From positions 620,001-684,000 of the forward strand of contig NZ_QXJM01000040.1 of the NCBI RefSeq assembly GCF_003570905.1: DNA of 64,000 nt, written 5' to 3'. This document shows positions 55,134 through 63,939 of the stretch, piece after piece. The stretch is from Cohnella faecalis (lineage in GTDB: Bacteria > Bacillota > Bacilli > Paenibacillales > Paenibacillaceae). Position numbers and translations under genes: made by a program. Under the pieces are notes generated by a model that was not told the origin of the DNA, searched no databases, and saw nothing but the letters and a program-made list of their open reading frames with translations. Within the stretch, counting starts at the first letter, position 1. Every line of letters starts with the position of its first letter.

Positions 55134-58073
55134 TCAGGTTTCGTCAAAGAGGTTCCCTGGTTCGGACTTTTGGGTCACGGCGCGGGTTCTTTTGTCGCGC
55201 TTTCGGGCTTCGGTCTCGTCCGGAACGGCTACGCTTTCCTTCTTGATCCAAAGCACGGGAACCCTCACGCCTCTGACGGTTTTTCGCCGGATTCTTTTGA
55301 CCTTCTCAACACCGTTCTCCATGTACGTTTCCGTGGAGAGTGCCCCCTCCACTTCAAGCTGCTTCCAGAGTGCCGCCATCTTGAGCGGGATGTGCTCGTG
55401 CTGATTGGCGAGGAAGGAGCTTACTTCGTTGTAAAGGACTGTCGGGAGGAAGTAGTAGTAATCCTTGTCGTGCCAGCCGACATGCTTTCCTGGGAAATCT
55501 TTCTCCGATTCGTAAGGGCTATTCAGGCTTCGGACGTAAATCGTCCTGTTTTGCAGCAACTCCGAAACGGTGTCCATAAATTGCGTGGTCGGCATCGACT
55601 CCCGGACGCTTTCGCTCTGGCTGTCCGCCAGCGAGAGCAAGATTCTCCAGCCATTCACGAGGCGGTATTTTCTCTCGTCCTCCGTCACGGCACCGATGTA
55701 GACGGCGTAGTTCAAGAAGCTTTGCAGGCCCAGAAAGAGCCACGCGATCGTTTCGGCGATCCTCCCATGAGAGCTAGAGGATTCGGCTTCGCTGCGCTTT
55801 GCCGCAAAAGTTTCCTTTAATTGTCGTGAGAGGTCATTGTTGGTCATCTGGCGTCCGAGCCAACGAGTGTACCCTAGCATGGCTTCTGCGAGATGAGGAG
55901 CGTGCAGCTGAGCTTTTGTAAGCTTCTCTTTGTTCACGTCCTTGGGCAACAGTTCGAGTCCGAGAAGCCGCGCGTTACTGGAATGACCGTAGGGAAGCTG
56001 TTCGCCGGTGTCGAGCGCGAGGCCTTTGGGCGCGAAGTCCTGCCGCAGAGTCGCGTCTGCCCTCATCCGGCCCCTTGCGACCCGGTCGCCGTAAGCCCGG
56101 ATGTGCGACTGGGCCGTCTGCTCCATCTTACGAGCTTCGAGCGGATTCTGCGTTGGATGGAAGTCGTCGATCCAAAGCACGCTGTCCTTGCAGGCGAACG
56201 CTCTTCTTTCTAATGAATTAGCTGTATCTCTGTAGCTGGCTGGCGGACTCTTCGCCGTAAAGCGACCGAACAGGCAAAGGAAAAGTGCCGAAATCGTGGA
56301 CTTCATTGCCCCAGTCTGCCCGTAAAGCCAAACAACGAAAGCAGGTTCGATTTCAATCTTTCTCAGGATCTCGCAGAGAGGTGCCAAGAACATTGTTGCG
56401 ATTAAAGGATGCGTTACGCGCTCATTCGCGACTTCGAGCAGATCAAAGCATCGTTCGACGGCTGCAATGGGGTCTGGCTCTTCGGACGGAAGAATGTAAC
56501 GGCTTAGTCGTGAATCCACCTCGACCTGCACGTTGTTGTCATCCGAGCATCCTCCGGCATGGAGGTATTTCCATTCCCCGTCGATGTTGCGAAAGCCTAA
56601 GTGAGTGTAGACTACAGTGTTTTTGACGCGGTGCGACAGCAACTGCACGGTGTGGCGCACTCGATCCTTATTGTAGTTGCCCGGAAAAATCGTCGGCCTG
56701 AGTCCCCAGCGTATGACCCACTTTGTCGGATCGTGAAAGTCTTGGTGATCTACCCGTAGCGGCGGCAACATGGTATCGTCGTCAAGCAGCACACCGGTGA
56801 CTACGAAGCAGCGCTCTTGCGTCGCTCCATCGTCGAGGCATACTTCCTCCTCAGGAACAGCCACGAAATTGGCGAAAGGCTTAAACACTTCATCGCCACT
56901 CTTGTTAACGTCGACTTGGCCGATCGCTCCGTGCTGTACGCGATAGCGGGTAAACGTCTTAACCAGTTCAGCGATGTCGCCCGTATTCGAAGATTTCTCG
57001 GCCTTGAGGAAGGCAACGGGGCTGTTCGTAATCTCGTTTTTCTCGTTTTTTCTGAGTTTTCCGAAGCACCGCTTGATCTGGTCCGCATCGCAGCCAAGCG
57101 TGGTGCAGCGGGTCGGACCGAAGTCTTTCTTGGTCATGTTCTCGATCTCGGTACGGCTGTTTTCGTTATGCTTCTTGCTGGAGGCTTCGGAAAAGGCAAG
57201 CGCATCCTCGACCGACCCGGCTTTGACGAGCAGGGAGGCAGTATGGAACCACTTGTGCCAGTCACAGCCATCACCATTCTGCAACTCCCAAGCTTCCGAA
57301 ACTTTGGCGCACTGGTTCCTCAAAATCTCATCTTTTTCGTTTCTATTGCTGCTTGGGCTATTCGAGGTTCGACCAGCACTTGTTTTGCTTTGAGTGGGCT
57401 TGTTGTCTAGTTGCTGTTTTATGGATTGGCCCGAACCGTTATTTGATGAAGTATCTGAGTCGTCGAAAAGAACATCCAAAGCCAGAGCGAGCGACATTTT
57501 TTGGACCATCCAGTCTGGTGCGGCTGCAAGTTCGATTTCGTCGGGACTATGACCATCAACCCACAAGTAAGTACCGCCATTCTTGTGCCGCGACGGAGGC
57601 ATGACAGTTTGTTGTCCGTCAATGAGGAAGTTAAGCTCTTGGTGAACTGCACCGGGAAGGGAGTCAGAATACTTCCTCAAAGGCACTCCTTCAGGCGCTA
57701 GAAACAGGTAACGATGTCCGCCGCCCGGAGTGGTAAACTCCCAGGTTGCGGGTATTTTACCGCCAGAAATAATCTCAAGCTGCTCACGACCGTAATCGCC
57801 GTCAACGTCGATGGCGACAATGCCGCCTCTCACACCCGTCAGAACTCCGACGTTGGCCGCCATGTACTTGTCGAACCATTCAGCAACGATTTTAGGGTCG
57901 TTGCTCGCTCGGGCTGTCCAATTGCCGATTAGCGGTGCTTTACCAGACTTGGTACAGTCATGGCGATGTTTCTCGCTCATTCCATGATGATTATATGAGC
58001 ATAGCGGAATGACGCGAAGTCCCAGCTCAGCGTATCGTTGAGCAGCCTGGTGAATTGTTTTGTATGGGGTCAT
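55134..58073 (-). CDS. Primase-polymerase/DUF927 helicase of the element
   Basis: 979 residues. The N-terminal part (about 5-200) fits a bifunctional primase/polymerase domain: HQAAQRYAELGLRVIPLC, GVLTGVRGGIVAIDVDGDYG (paired aspartates) and TPGGGHRYLF. The middle (about 260-340) has a helical primase-associated segment. The C-terminal half resembles DUF927: a superfamily-3-like ATPase with Walker A GQTGAMKSTISALF (about 590) and Walker B VLWIDDFHPT (about 645). It would load at an origin and prime replication of the excised element, comparable to the replication genes of SCC elements. GGAGGCGAT precedes the ATG. Confidence 0.85.
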   Translation of the reverse strand: MTPYKTIHQAAQRYAELGLRVIPLCSYNHHGMSEKHRHDCTKSGKAPLIGNWTARASNDPKIVAEWFDKYMAANVGVLTGVRGGIVAIDVDGDYGREQLEIISGGKIPATWEFTTPGGGHRYLFLAPEGVPLRKYSDSLPGAVHQELNFLIDGQQTVMPPSRHKNGGTYLWVDGHSPDEIELAAAPDWMVQKMSLALALDVLFDDSDTSSNNGSGQSIKQQLDNKPTQSKTSAGRTSNSPSSNRNEKDEILRNQCAKVSEAWELQNGDGCDWHKWFHTASLLVKAGSVEDALAFSEASSKKHNENSRTEIENMTKKDFGPTRCTTLGCDADQIKRCFGKLRKNEKNEITNSPVAFLKAEKSSNTGDIAELVKTFTRYRVQHGAIGQVDVNKSGDEVFKPFANFVAVPEEEVCLDDGATQERCFVVTGVLLDDDTMLPPLRVDHQDFHDPTKWVIRWGLRPTIFPGNYNKDRVRHTVQLLSHRVKNTVVYTHLGFRNIDGEWKYLHAGGCSDDNNVQVEVDSRLSRYILPSEEPDPIAAVERCFDLLEVANERVTHPLIATMFLAPLCEILRKIEIEPAFVVWLYGQTGAMKSTISALFLCLFGRFTAKSPPASYRDTANSLERRAFACKDSVLWIDDFHPTQNPLEARKMEQTAQSHIRAYGDRVARGRMRADATLRQDFAPKGLALDTGEQLPYGHSSNARLLGLELLPKDVNKEKLTKAQLHAPHLAEAMLGYTRWLGRQMTNNDLSRQLKETFAAKRSEAESSSSHGRIAETIAWLFLGLQSFLNYAVYIGAVTEDERKYRLVNGWRILLSLADSQSESVRESMPTTQFMDTVSELLQNRTIYVRSLNSPYESEKDFPGKHVGWHDKDYYYFLPTVLYNEVSSFLANQHEHIPLKMAALWKQLEVEGALSTETYMENGVEKVKRIRRKTVRGVRVPVLWIKKESVAVPDETEARKRDKRTRAVTQKSEPGNLFDET

Positions 58074-58146
58074 TAGAAGAATCGCCTCCTAGTTTTAGGT
58101 GATTTGGACGGTTCCGCCGGTTAGTCAAGCGGAACCGTTCGGCAGA

Positions 58147-58626
58147 TTATTCTTCTGACTCGACTGTTTCGCTTCCGTCAGCCTCTTCGGTGACGGCTTC
58201 TTCGTCCGGTACAGCTTCGACGTTGTCGATGTTGGTGTATACGTTCCCGTTTTTGGTCACGGTTTTAAGCGAGAGAATTACCTCTTGACCGACAAGAGAA
58301 TCGACGTCAAGCGACTCGCCGCGACCGGGCATACAACCCGTGACTTCCAGCAACTTAAAGTAGGAAGAAGACGGATGACGGTAATCGGGCTTAAGCAGGA
58401 AGGTTTCGGTTTGCTCGTAGTCATCCTTATCCGTGACGGTGACAACCAGTTTGAGCAATAGCTTGCCGTTGATTTCAACGACGGTCGCTTCATTGATTTC
58501 CGACACGTACTTGTCGTCCTTCAGGAAATCCTGAAGCGGACGTACAAGGGAGAGGGACGAACCAGCATTTACAAGCGGCTGCTCAGCATTTACTTTTGCG
58601 GAATTAATTTTTTTAAAAGGCACCAT
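58147..58626 (-). CDS. Small protein with acidic tail, possible ssDNA-binding partner
   Basis: 159 residues. A beta-rich core (INEATVVEINGKLLLKLVVTVTDKDDY; VGQEVILSLKTVTKNGNVYTNID) ends in a tail of almost only acidic residues (EEAVTEEADGSETVESEE). An OB-like fold with acidic tail would recall single-stranded DNA-binding proteins; this is inferred from shape and neighbourhood, not from a recognised family. GGAGG before the ATG; 73 bases ahead of the helicase gene. Confidence 0.6.
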   Translation of the reverse strand: MVPFKKINSAKVNAEQPLVNAGSSLSLVRPLQDFLKDDKYVSEINEATVVEINGKLLLKLVVTVTDKDDYEQTETFLLKPDYRHPSSSYFKLLEVTGCMPGRGESLDVDSLVGQEVILSLKTVTKNGNVYTNIDNVEAVPDEEAVTEEADGSETVESEE

Positions 58627-58767
58627 GTATAAAAACCTCCATGAAAATTAGTTTTTAATGATCGATTTGGTTGTAGTAAGATGAAGGAGGATGGTGTTCG
58701 TCTAATACCGAAACAATCCCATTCGCATGATTGCCGGGCTTTGTGCCTGGTCTTTTTCTTTTTAGCG

Positions 58768-59286
58768 CTACTCCCCGAGAGATTCTCTCGTCCGGCCTAG
58801 CTCTTCGTCCTCGCTATCCTCAACTTCAGGCGCGCTTGCTTCGGTGAAGTCGGGTTCCTGTTCCTCCGAAGCCGTGTCCGAGCTCTGAGTGATCGGAATA
58901 AAAGCCACAGGGACTTTACCATCATTCAGGTAAGTTACCTCGTAAAACGATATGCTGGTCTTCCCATCGAAATTGAGATTGAAGAGGGCCGCAATCGTGT
59001 CGACCAACTGGCTGGAGTACACGCACGGCTTTTTGCCAGCTTTTCGCAAAACAAAGGAGGTCCCACCGTCGGGAAGCCCTTGACTGATGGCAATCCCATT
59101 TTCATTGACTGACACTTGAATCTCGGTCGGCGACCCGATGTACTCCAAGATGCTCTGCGAAAAGGGCATGCGTTTGCCAAACTTCGAGGTTTTGACGAGC
59201 GTAAGCTCACTCGGATCGGCTGCATCCTTGCTTTTATACGCGATATGAAGCGGAGCAAGGTTGTGTAAAATATTTTCTGTTTGCAT
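58768..59286 (-). CDS. Acidic-tailed protein of unknown function in the replication module
   Basis: 172 residues from ATG 59286, which follows AAGGGGC. Mixed core (ILEYIGSPTEIQVSVNENGIAIS; GKTSISFYEVTYLNDG) and a C-terminal tail rich in Glu and Asp (SEEQEPDFTEASAPEVEDSEDEE). The upstream in-frame start at 59382 lacks a ribosome site. No family recognised. Probably one transcript with the 159-residue gene and the helicase. Confidence 0.65.
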   Translation of the reverse strand: MQTENILHNLAPLHIAYKSKDAADPSELTLVKTSKFGKRMPFSQSILEYIGSPTEIQVSVNENGIAISQGLPDGGTSFVLRKAGKKPCVYSSQLVDTIAALFNLNFDGKTSISFYEVTYLNDGKVPVAFIPITQSSDTASEEQEPDFTEASAPEVEDSEDEELGRTRESLGE

Positions 59287-59785
59287 AAGTGCCCCTTTCT
59301 TGGCAAAGGTTATTTGCCATTCCGTTGAAATGTTGTAACTCGTATCCCTGGTTAATATTCGACAACCATGGAGTGAAGCCACTTTGGCTCAGAAATCAAT
59401 ATCACTGTTGTTTTATGCGAATAGTCGGATTTAATCGAACGACCATTCCCACCAGACAGAATCCTGATGCCGGGTACAATCAGCAACTTGGACGCGAGAT
59501 GGCGAGCCGATTTTTCTCGATCGCATGTCGCAAGTGAACCCCCGATTGAAACAGTACACGAATTTGGTTGCCGGCAACAACTCGGGAATTAGCTGAGCGA
59601 AATTTCTCCAACTAGGTAACCTCCCTTCATTTTAGGAATCTAAGATATTCAATTTTCAAGTTACGAAAGCCGCCTGCAAGTAAGGCAATCAGGAAGCTTG
59701 TAAGCGACTGCTTTATTAAAATACCAAATGAGAAAAGCACAGAATATAACTGCTGTTTTAAAAACGGATTATTGCAGCTTAAAAC
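59287..59785. other. Non-coding stretch of the element
   Basis: Nearly 500 bases where I see no credible gene on either strand; the short open frames have no ribosome sites. The right half is AT-rich. It must hold the promoter of the replication genes and might hold an origin, but I see no iterons. Confidence 0.55.
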
Positions 59786-59825
59786 GCAAAAAAAATTCAG
59801 AGATCCATTATTGGACCTCTGAATT
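59786..59825 (-). terminator. Terminator of the 252-residue gene
   Basis: On the reverse strand TTCAGAGGTCCA pairs with TGGATCTCTGAA, followed by eight T. The stem begins in the last codons of the gene. Confidence 0.9.
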
Positions 59826-60566
59826 GAAGAATTGGTTAGTGTATTCATCATTTGCTTTTTTTAAATGATCGCCGATTAGGTTGTCCAAAAGATGGACCTC
59901 AGGGTCGATCCCGGTTCTAATCTTCTCCAATTTTTCATCGGTGTTGCGCTTGATTTGCTCCCTAACAGCTTCTTCCGAAACTTCTGCACCCTCTTTTTCA
60001 AGAATTTCGAGGGCATCAGATTTTTCGTATTCCCCGAGCGCTTCAAATGCCCCTTCCACGAACTCGTCAACTCTTTCTTCGACGATGCGCAAAATCTCAA
60101 CCCCAACTTTGGCTGGTGAAAGGTAAAAAAGAAACTCAAGTTTTTCTACAAGAATGTGTATACGCTGAACGTGTTGTTGAATTTGTTCAGCTTGCTCAAA
60201 GCGTTCGTCCGCTGTGATTTCTTGTTGGAACTCTGAAGGCATCTTGTTGATTTCTTCGATTAGTTTGGTGTGATAATCAAATATCTCGCTGATTCTAACG
60301 TTCTCCCATTTCCTGTTTTTGTGCCATAAAGGGCGATGCTTAGATACCGCTAGCAAAGCGGCTAGCAGATGCATCTCCTTTTCGGAGAACGCATATTCAA
60401 TTGTCTTCTTAGAATTTAGTACCGCTCGGTTTTCATAATCAATATCGAATGACTTGCCAATTTTGAAAACAGCTTCATTAGCTCTTCCCCTGAAAGTTGA
60501 ACTTTCATTATTCTTAACGTGTCGCGCAATGTCAGTGATTGTTTTGTGTTTCTGTTGTTGCTTCAT
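59808..60566 (-). CDS. Coiled-coil-rich protein of unknown function
   Basis: 252 residues, AT-rich. An N-terminal stretch (RGRANEAVFKIGKSFDIDYENRAV) is followed by long charged helices (EIFDYHTKLIEEINKMPSEFQQEI; EQAEQIQQHVQRIHILVEKLEFLF; VEERVDEFVEGAFEAL). No membrane segment or catalytic motif. Its own terminator and AGGAGC site mark it as a single unit and likely cargo. Confidence 0.65.
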   Translation of the reverse strand: MKQQQKHKTITDIARHVKNNESSTFRGRANEAVFKIGKSFDIDYENRAVLNSKKTIEYAFSEKEMHLLAALLAVSKHRPLWHKNRKWENVRISEIFDYHTKLIEEINKMPSEFQQEITADERFEQAEQIQQHVQRIHILVEKLEFLFYLSPAKVGVEILRIVEERVDEFVEGAFEALGEYEKSDALEILEKEGAEVSEEAVREQIKRNTDEKLEKIRTGIDPEVHLLDNLIGDHLKKANDEYTNQFFNSEVQ

Positions 60567-60665
60567 GAGCTCCTCCTGGTAAAAGATTGGTTCGTTAGGA
60601 GATATTATACGCTTATGAAGTTCAACAGCAAAGAACGAGGTAGAGGTGCTATATAATCATTTACA

Positions 60666-60697
60666 TAAAAACCATCACCCGGTAAGGGTGATGGTTC
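60666..60697 (-). terminator. Terminator of the stalk-domain gene in the element
   Basis: On the reverse strand AACCATCACCC pairs with GGGTGATGGTT, then TTTATG. Confidence 0.85.
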
Positions 60698-60762
60698 AAC
60701 TTTTTGAAATAAATCTTCAGAAAAATTCGGGTCAAGCGGATGAATGTGAAACTTGCTTGCAA

Positions 60763-62058
60763 TTATTCAAAATCAACATATTTGAAAAACTCGCCTTTAT
60801 TGGTTGTAATCATGACAAAGAACGAACCGGACTGTGCGGTCAGAGGATTTCCTTTACTGTCTTTAAAAGAGCTTATAGGAATAGTCAGACTGCCGTCCGG
60901 TAATTCAGTCTTGCTTGTCGGCACATATTCGTAATCATTAATCTGTACTTTGGTAATCTCTAAACCGTAGGTGTAGGTACGATCGTTGATTAGCAATCCC
61001 TCGTCGCTTAATGTGACGAGTAACAGTTTATTAATGCGCTCTTGGGTTTTTTTGTCCAAAGCCGACCAGTCGATTGAGCCACCTTGCGATTGCTCCTTTT
61101 CGATGTCGTACTCTTCGGAGACGCTAAGGAAATTCCCGGCAGCAACAGCATACAACGGCTCCTGCCACGTTGCTCCAAGAGCGTTTGTTAGTTCAATCTG
61201 CGTTTTGCCGACCGGGATGCCGTTTACAGTCGCTTTATCGCCCTTTTTCAGATCATTAGATCCTAAATAAAAAATGACGAAGTACGTGCTGTCTTTCCAC
61301 GACTCAGTGATCTGGCTATACGTTCCGCCAGTGTGACCGATCGCTCCGGTTACGACCTGTCCATTGCTCAACTTAAATTCTTGAACGCTATCGAGTTCAA
61401 CGGGCGAAAGGCGAACGATTGCACTGTAATAGCTAGAAACTTTCTTCGCGATGTCTTTTGCCGAGACGGTTTTGGCTACTTTCTTAAGCGAAAGCGGAGA
61501 CCGGTCCTTGGCAAAAAACTCCTTCTGGTATTTAGTGAGGGCCGAAACGCTTTCCGAGTTCAAGTTCAGATCTGCCGAGAAGGATTTCAGTGCATTCTGT
61601 AGGTTTTCGATCTCTGGAATACTTTTTGTCGTCAGACTGGCAGTCGTAATGGTGACTGTTTTCGTCTTGTCGTTCCAGCTTGCCTTGACTCCGAGAGCTT
61701 GCGCCACTTTCAGAAGCGGAATATGCGTGCTGCTGCTAATGGTCGGATTCGTAACACCAGTGATGACCTTACCGTTAACAATCAGGCGGGCGGCTGAAGT
61801 TCGTTTCATTTTCTTGGCCTGCTCGATACCTTTGCCGACAATAACACTGTTGCTTTCCTTATGGAACGTAGACGTGACTCCAAACAATTTGGACGTGTCC
61901 TTGAACGGAATGTATAACGTTCCCTTTTGCGTTTTTACATTGACTCCGGTCACGGCTTTTCCATTGACTGTCAGCTTGATTGGTTGGGCTGCGAGAGTCG
62001 GTACAGCGAATGTAAGTAACAGTATAACTGCCATTAAAGGTGCGAGTAATTTCCTCAT
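60763..62058 (-). CDS. Secreted protein with two stalk-type (copper-amine-oxidase N-terminal) units
   Basis: 431 residues. Signal peptide with APLMAVILLLTFAVPTLAA (cleavage about 23), then two related units with GTLYIPFKDTSKLFGVTSTF and STHIPLLKVAQALGVKASWND, each preceded by a VNGK strand. A domain of about 280 residues follows that I do not recognise (IVRLSPVELDSVQEFKLSNGQV; TYFVIFYLGSNDLKKGDKATVNG). AAAAGGAGAC lies before the ATG. Such proteins attach to the Paenibacillus surface; its presence in the element suggests it has long circulated in this lineage. Confidence 0.7.
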   Translation of the reverse strand: MRKLLAPLMAVILLLTFAVPTLAAQPIKLTVNGKAVTGVNVKTQKGTLYIPFKDTSKLFGVTSTFHKESNSVIVGKGIEQAKKMKRTSAARLIVNGKVITGVTNPTISSSTHIPLLKVAQALGVKASWNDKTKTVTITTASLTTKSIPEIENLQNALKSFSADLNLNSESVSALTKYQKEFFAKDRSPLSLKKVAKTVSAKDIAKKVSSYYSAIVRLSPVELDSVQEFKLSNGQVVTGAIGHTGGTYSQITESWKDSTYFVIFYLGSNDLKKGDKATVNGIPVGKTQIELTNALGATWQEPLYAVAAGNFLSVSEEYDIEKEQSQGGSIDWSALDKKTQERINKLLLVTLSDEGLLINDRTYTYGLEITKVQINDYEYVPTSKTELPDGSLTIPISSFKDSKGNPLTAQSGSFFVMITTNKGEFFKYVDFE

Positions 62059-62096
62059 TGAGAATCGTCTCCTTTTGCATGTGTGGATTATCGTTT

Positions 62097-62715
62097 CTAT
62101 TCCATAAACAGTTTTTTGGCGATCTTGCCTACTCCGCTGGTTGAAGCTCCGTCAATAACGGCTCCGGTGATGCCCCAACGACCGGGATGGCTTTAGACAG
62201 ATTGACGACGCCTTTGGTGCCGTACTTGGTAAGCAGCCTGAAACCGACTTTTGGTTGATCTTCTTGATAACTTCGTAAGACAATTGCTTCAGTCCCTGCT
62301 CCGCGAACTTTTTGCCGACTTCTATTCCGACATCTTTAAGAATGCTGGTGGCTGCGTTTCCGCATAGACAGGCATAAGCCATGGCGCGTACCTTATCATC
62401 CGTTACGTCGTGCCCAGACAGAATCGCGATCGCGGCGATCATCCGAAGCTGGATGTAGAGAACTGACGCAAGGTTTGCCGGAATCGTGACCGGCATGGTC
62501 ACAATACCACCTAGCCCGGTAATGAACCCGGAAATGGCACTTTTTCCGCTCTGCCATCTTATGAGCGCGTCAATCTGCGCTCCGACATTGTCTCCCTTTT
62601 TTCCGTACTCTTCCGCCATCTCATAAGCATCGTTTGTTCCAGGCACCCCACCGGTGATTGCTTTCTCGTACGCCCAATCCAGTGCTTTGCTAATTGCCCC
62701 TTGCGTAATCGCCAT
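62097..62715 (-). CDS. EcsC family protein (two frameshifts near the end)
   Basis: It starts MAITQGAISKALDWAYEKAI, with GGAGGAAAA upstream, and contains ISGFITGLGGIVTMPVTIPAN and LCGNAATSILKDVGIEVG as in EcsC-family proteins. The frame goes astray after KKINQK. Four A at 62249-62252 (five needed) and four G at 62173-62176 (five needed) account for it: with both restored, the end reads VGFRLLTKYGTKGVVNLSKAI then PVVGGITGAVIDGAS and stops at 62097, 206 residues. EcsC relatives associate with membranes; function unknown. Confidence 0.75.
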
Positions 62716-62842
62716 TAACCTTTTCCTCCCCGAGAGTTCACTATTTCGTTCGGCATTCTTGCACCGTTCGTCAAAAAGTGATTCGCAGCCAAGTTCCCAA
62801 ATCCTACTTTTAACTTCCAAATGGTTCCTCTGACCTACCATG

Positions 62843-62891
62843 ATTATACAAGACTAATAAGTTCATAAACAACAAAAACTGAACTTATAAT
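62843..62891. promoter_or_regulatory. Divergent promoters around a 9-bp inverted repeat
   Basis: ATAAGTTCA (62857-62865) and TGAACTTAT (62880-62888) are perfect complements 14 bases apart. TATAAT lies at 62886-62891 on the forward strand (towards the XRE gene) and at 62843-62848 on the reverse strand (towards the EcsC gene). A repressor bound here would cover both -35 regions; the XRE protein is the obvious candidate. Confidence 0.6.
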
Positions 62892-62949
62892 AGCCTTCTA
62901 GCGAACATTCGCCTTCTCTACCATTAGAGGTAGGAAGAAGGGTGATCGA

Positions 62950-63330
62950 ATGGATGGTCAAGATATAGATTTGAAGGTTTTAGTAGGAAAAAGAGTCCGG
63001 CAGTTGAGGAAGATCCAGGGCTGGTCGCAGAGTGAGTTGGCTTTTCGCGCAGACATGCAGGAGAGCTACCTTGCAGGCATGGAAAGAGCTGACCGAAACG
63101 TAACCCTCGACTCGCTGGCCCGAGTTCTGACAGCTTTGGGGGTAGAGCCGATTGAGGTTTTTCGGTTCGGAGAATTAGAGATCGGAAAGGGGCTTGAAGG
63201 AAAGCAAGCCGCTATAAGGCTGCACGCTGCATTCCTAGACGAACGCAGTCTGGAGGAAGTCGAGCTAATTCGAAGGCTGGCTAAGGATGTCATGGCAACG
63301 ATTGATTCGCAAAAGAAAAAGCAAGAATGA
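62950..63330 (+). CDS. XRE-family transcriptional regulator
   Basis: 126 residues. Cro/CI-type helix-turn-helix at about 14-68: VGKRVRQLRKIQGWSQSELAFRAD, then ESYLAGMERADRNVTLDSLARVLTALG. The C-terminal part (EERSLEEVE-like region and KDVMATIDSQKKK) is helical without a peptidase motif. AAGGGTG stands before the ATG. It probably controls the divergent EcsC-family gene and itself through the inverted repeat. Confidence 0.88.
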   Translation: MDGQDIDLKVLVGKRVRQLRKIQGWSQSELAFRADMQESYLAGMERADRNVTLDSLARVLTALGVEPIEVFRFGELEIGKGLEGKQAAIRLHAAFLDERSLEEVELIRRLAKDVMATIDSQKKKQE

Positions 63331-63334
63331 GAGT

Positions 63335-63371
63335 GCCCGATTCCCGGAGGAATCGGGACATTTGTTTTATA
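63335..63371 (+). terminator. Terminator after the XRE gene
   Basis: CCCGATTCC and GGAATCGGG form a perfect stem; ACATTTGTTTT follows. Confidence 0.65.
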
Positions 63372-63939
63372 TCGGGTAATACCGATCAAGATATTCCCTG
63401 ACGGCGGCGTTGAACAGGTTGGCAATCTTGGCGAACTCGCCGCGCTGGTGCAAGTTGTGAACGCGCCGGTACAGCGGCTTCTCAAGGTATGTCGTGATCC
63501 GCTCATACCGATCCCCGAAAGGCAGCGACTTTCGCTTGAGCGGGCTGGATGCTGATTTGGGCCCTCCGATTTTGCCAGGATGGCTTGTGGCGGGCCTTTC
63601 GACTTCCAGAGCTTCTTGCCAGGTTGCTTGCTGGACTGGTTGCGGGGCGATCTTTTTTGGTCGAAGCTTGGGTCCTGGGGCTACACTTGGCTTGTTGACC
63701 GGCTTCGCCTGCCTGGGCTTCGAAGATTCGACAAGGACGTCGATATGATCTTCGTCGCTTGGAAGATTCGTATCCGACGCTAAAGTATCGCTTGAAAAAT
63801 CTTCTTGTTCGATCGGAAACACTACATTTGTCTCACCCGGGACGTCAGCGGCGATGGAATTGATTGTCTTAAAATCCCTAAATCCTTTTGCGCGTGATAG
63901 ATCGGATAGTTTAAATGACCTCTCCCTCATGTTTTCCAT
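63367..63939 (-). CDS. Protein with probable C-terminal DNA-binding domain, unknown function
   Basis: 190 residues. The N-terminal RERSFKLSDLSRAKGFRDF precedes a long Pro/Lys/Gln-rich linker (about 70-135). The C-terminal 50 residues (RYERITTYLEKPLYRRVHNL then GEFAKIANLFNAAVREYL) look like a ribbon-helix-helix-type or similar compact domain, as in plasmid and element regulators or partition proteins. That is inference from pattern. GAGGGAGATG precedes the start. The last 60 bases of the window hold nothing I can assign. Confidence 0.55.
   Translation of the reverse strand: MENMRERSFKLSDLSRAKGFRDFKTINSIAADVPGETNVVFPIEQEDFSSDTLASDTNLPSDEDHIDVLVESSKPRQAKPVNKPSVAPGPKLRPKKIAPQPVQQATWQEALEVERPATSHPGKIGGPKSASSPLKRKSLPFGDRYERITTYLEKPLYRRVHNLHQRGEFAKIANLFNAAVREYLDRYYPI

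Noticed and set aside
59627-59851. Reverse-strand frame of 74 codons after the 252-residue gene
   Set aside because: It contains the terminator and overlaps the upstream gene's end; AT-rich with no ribosome site.
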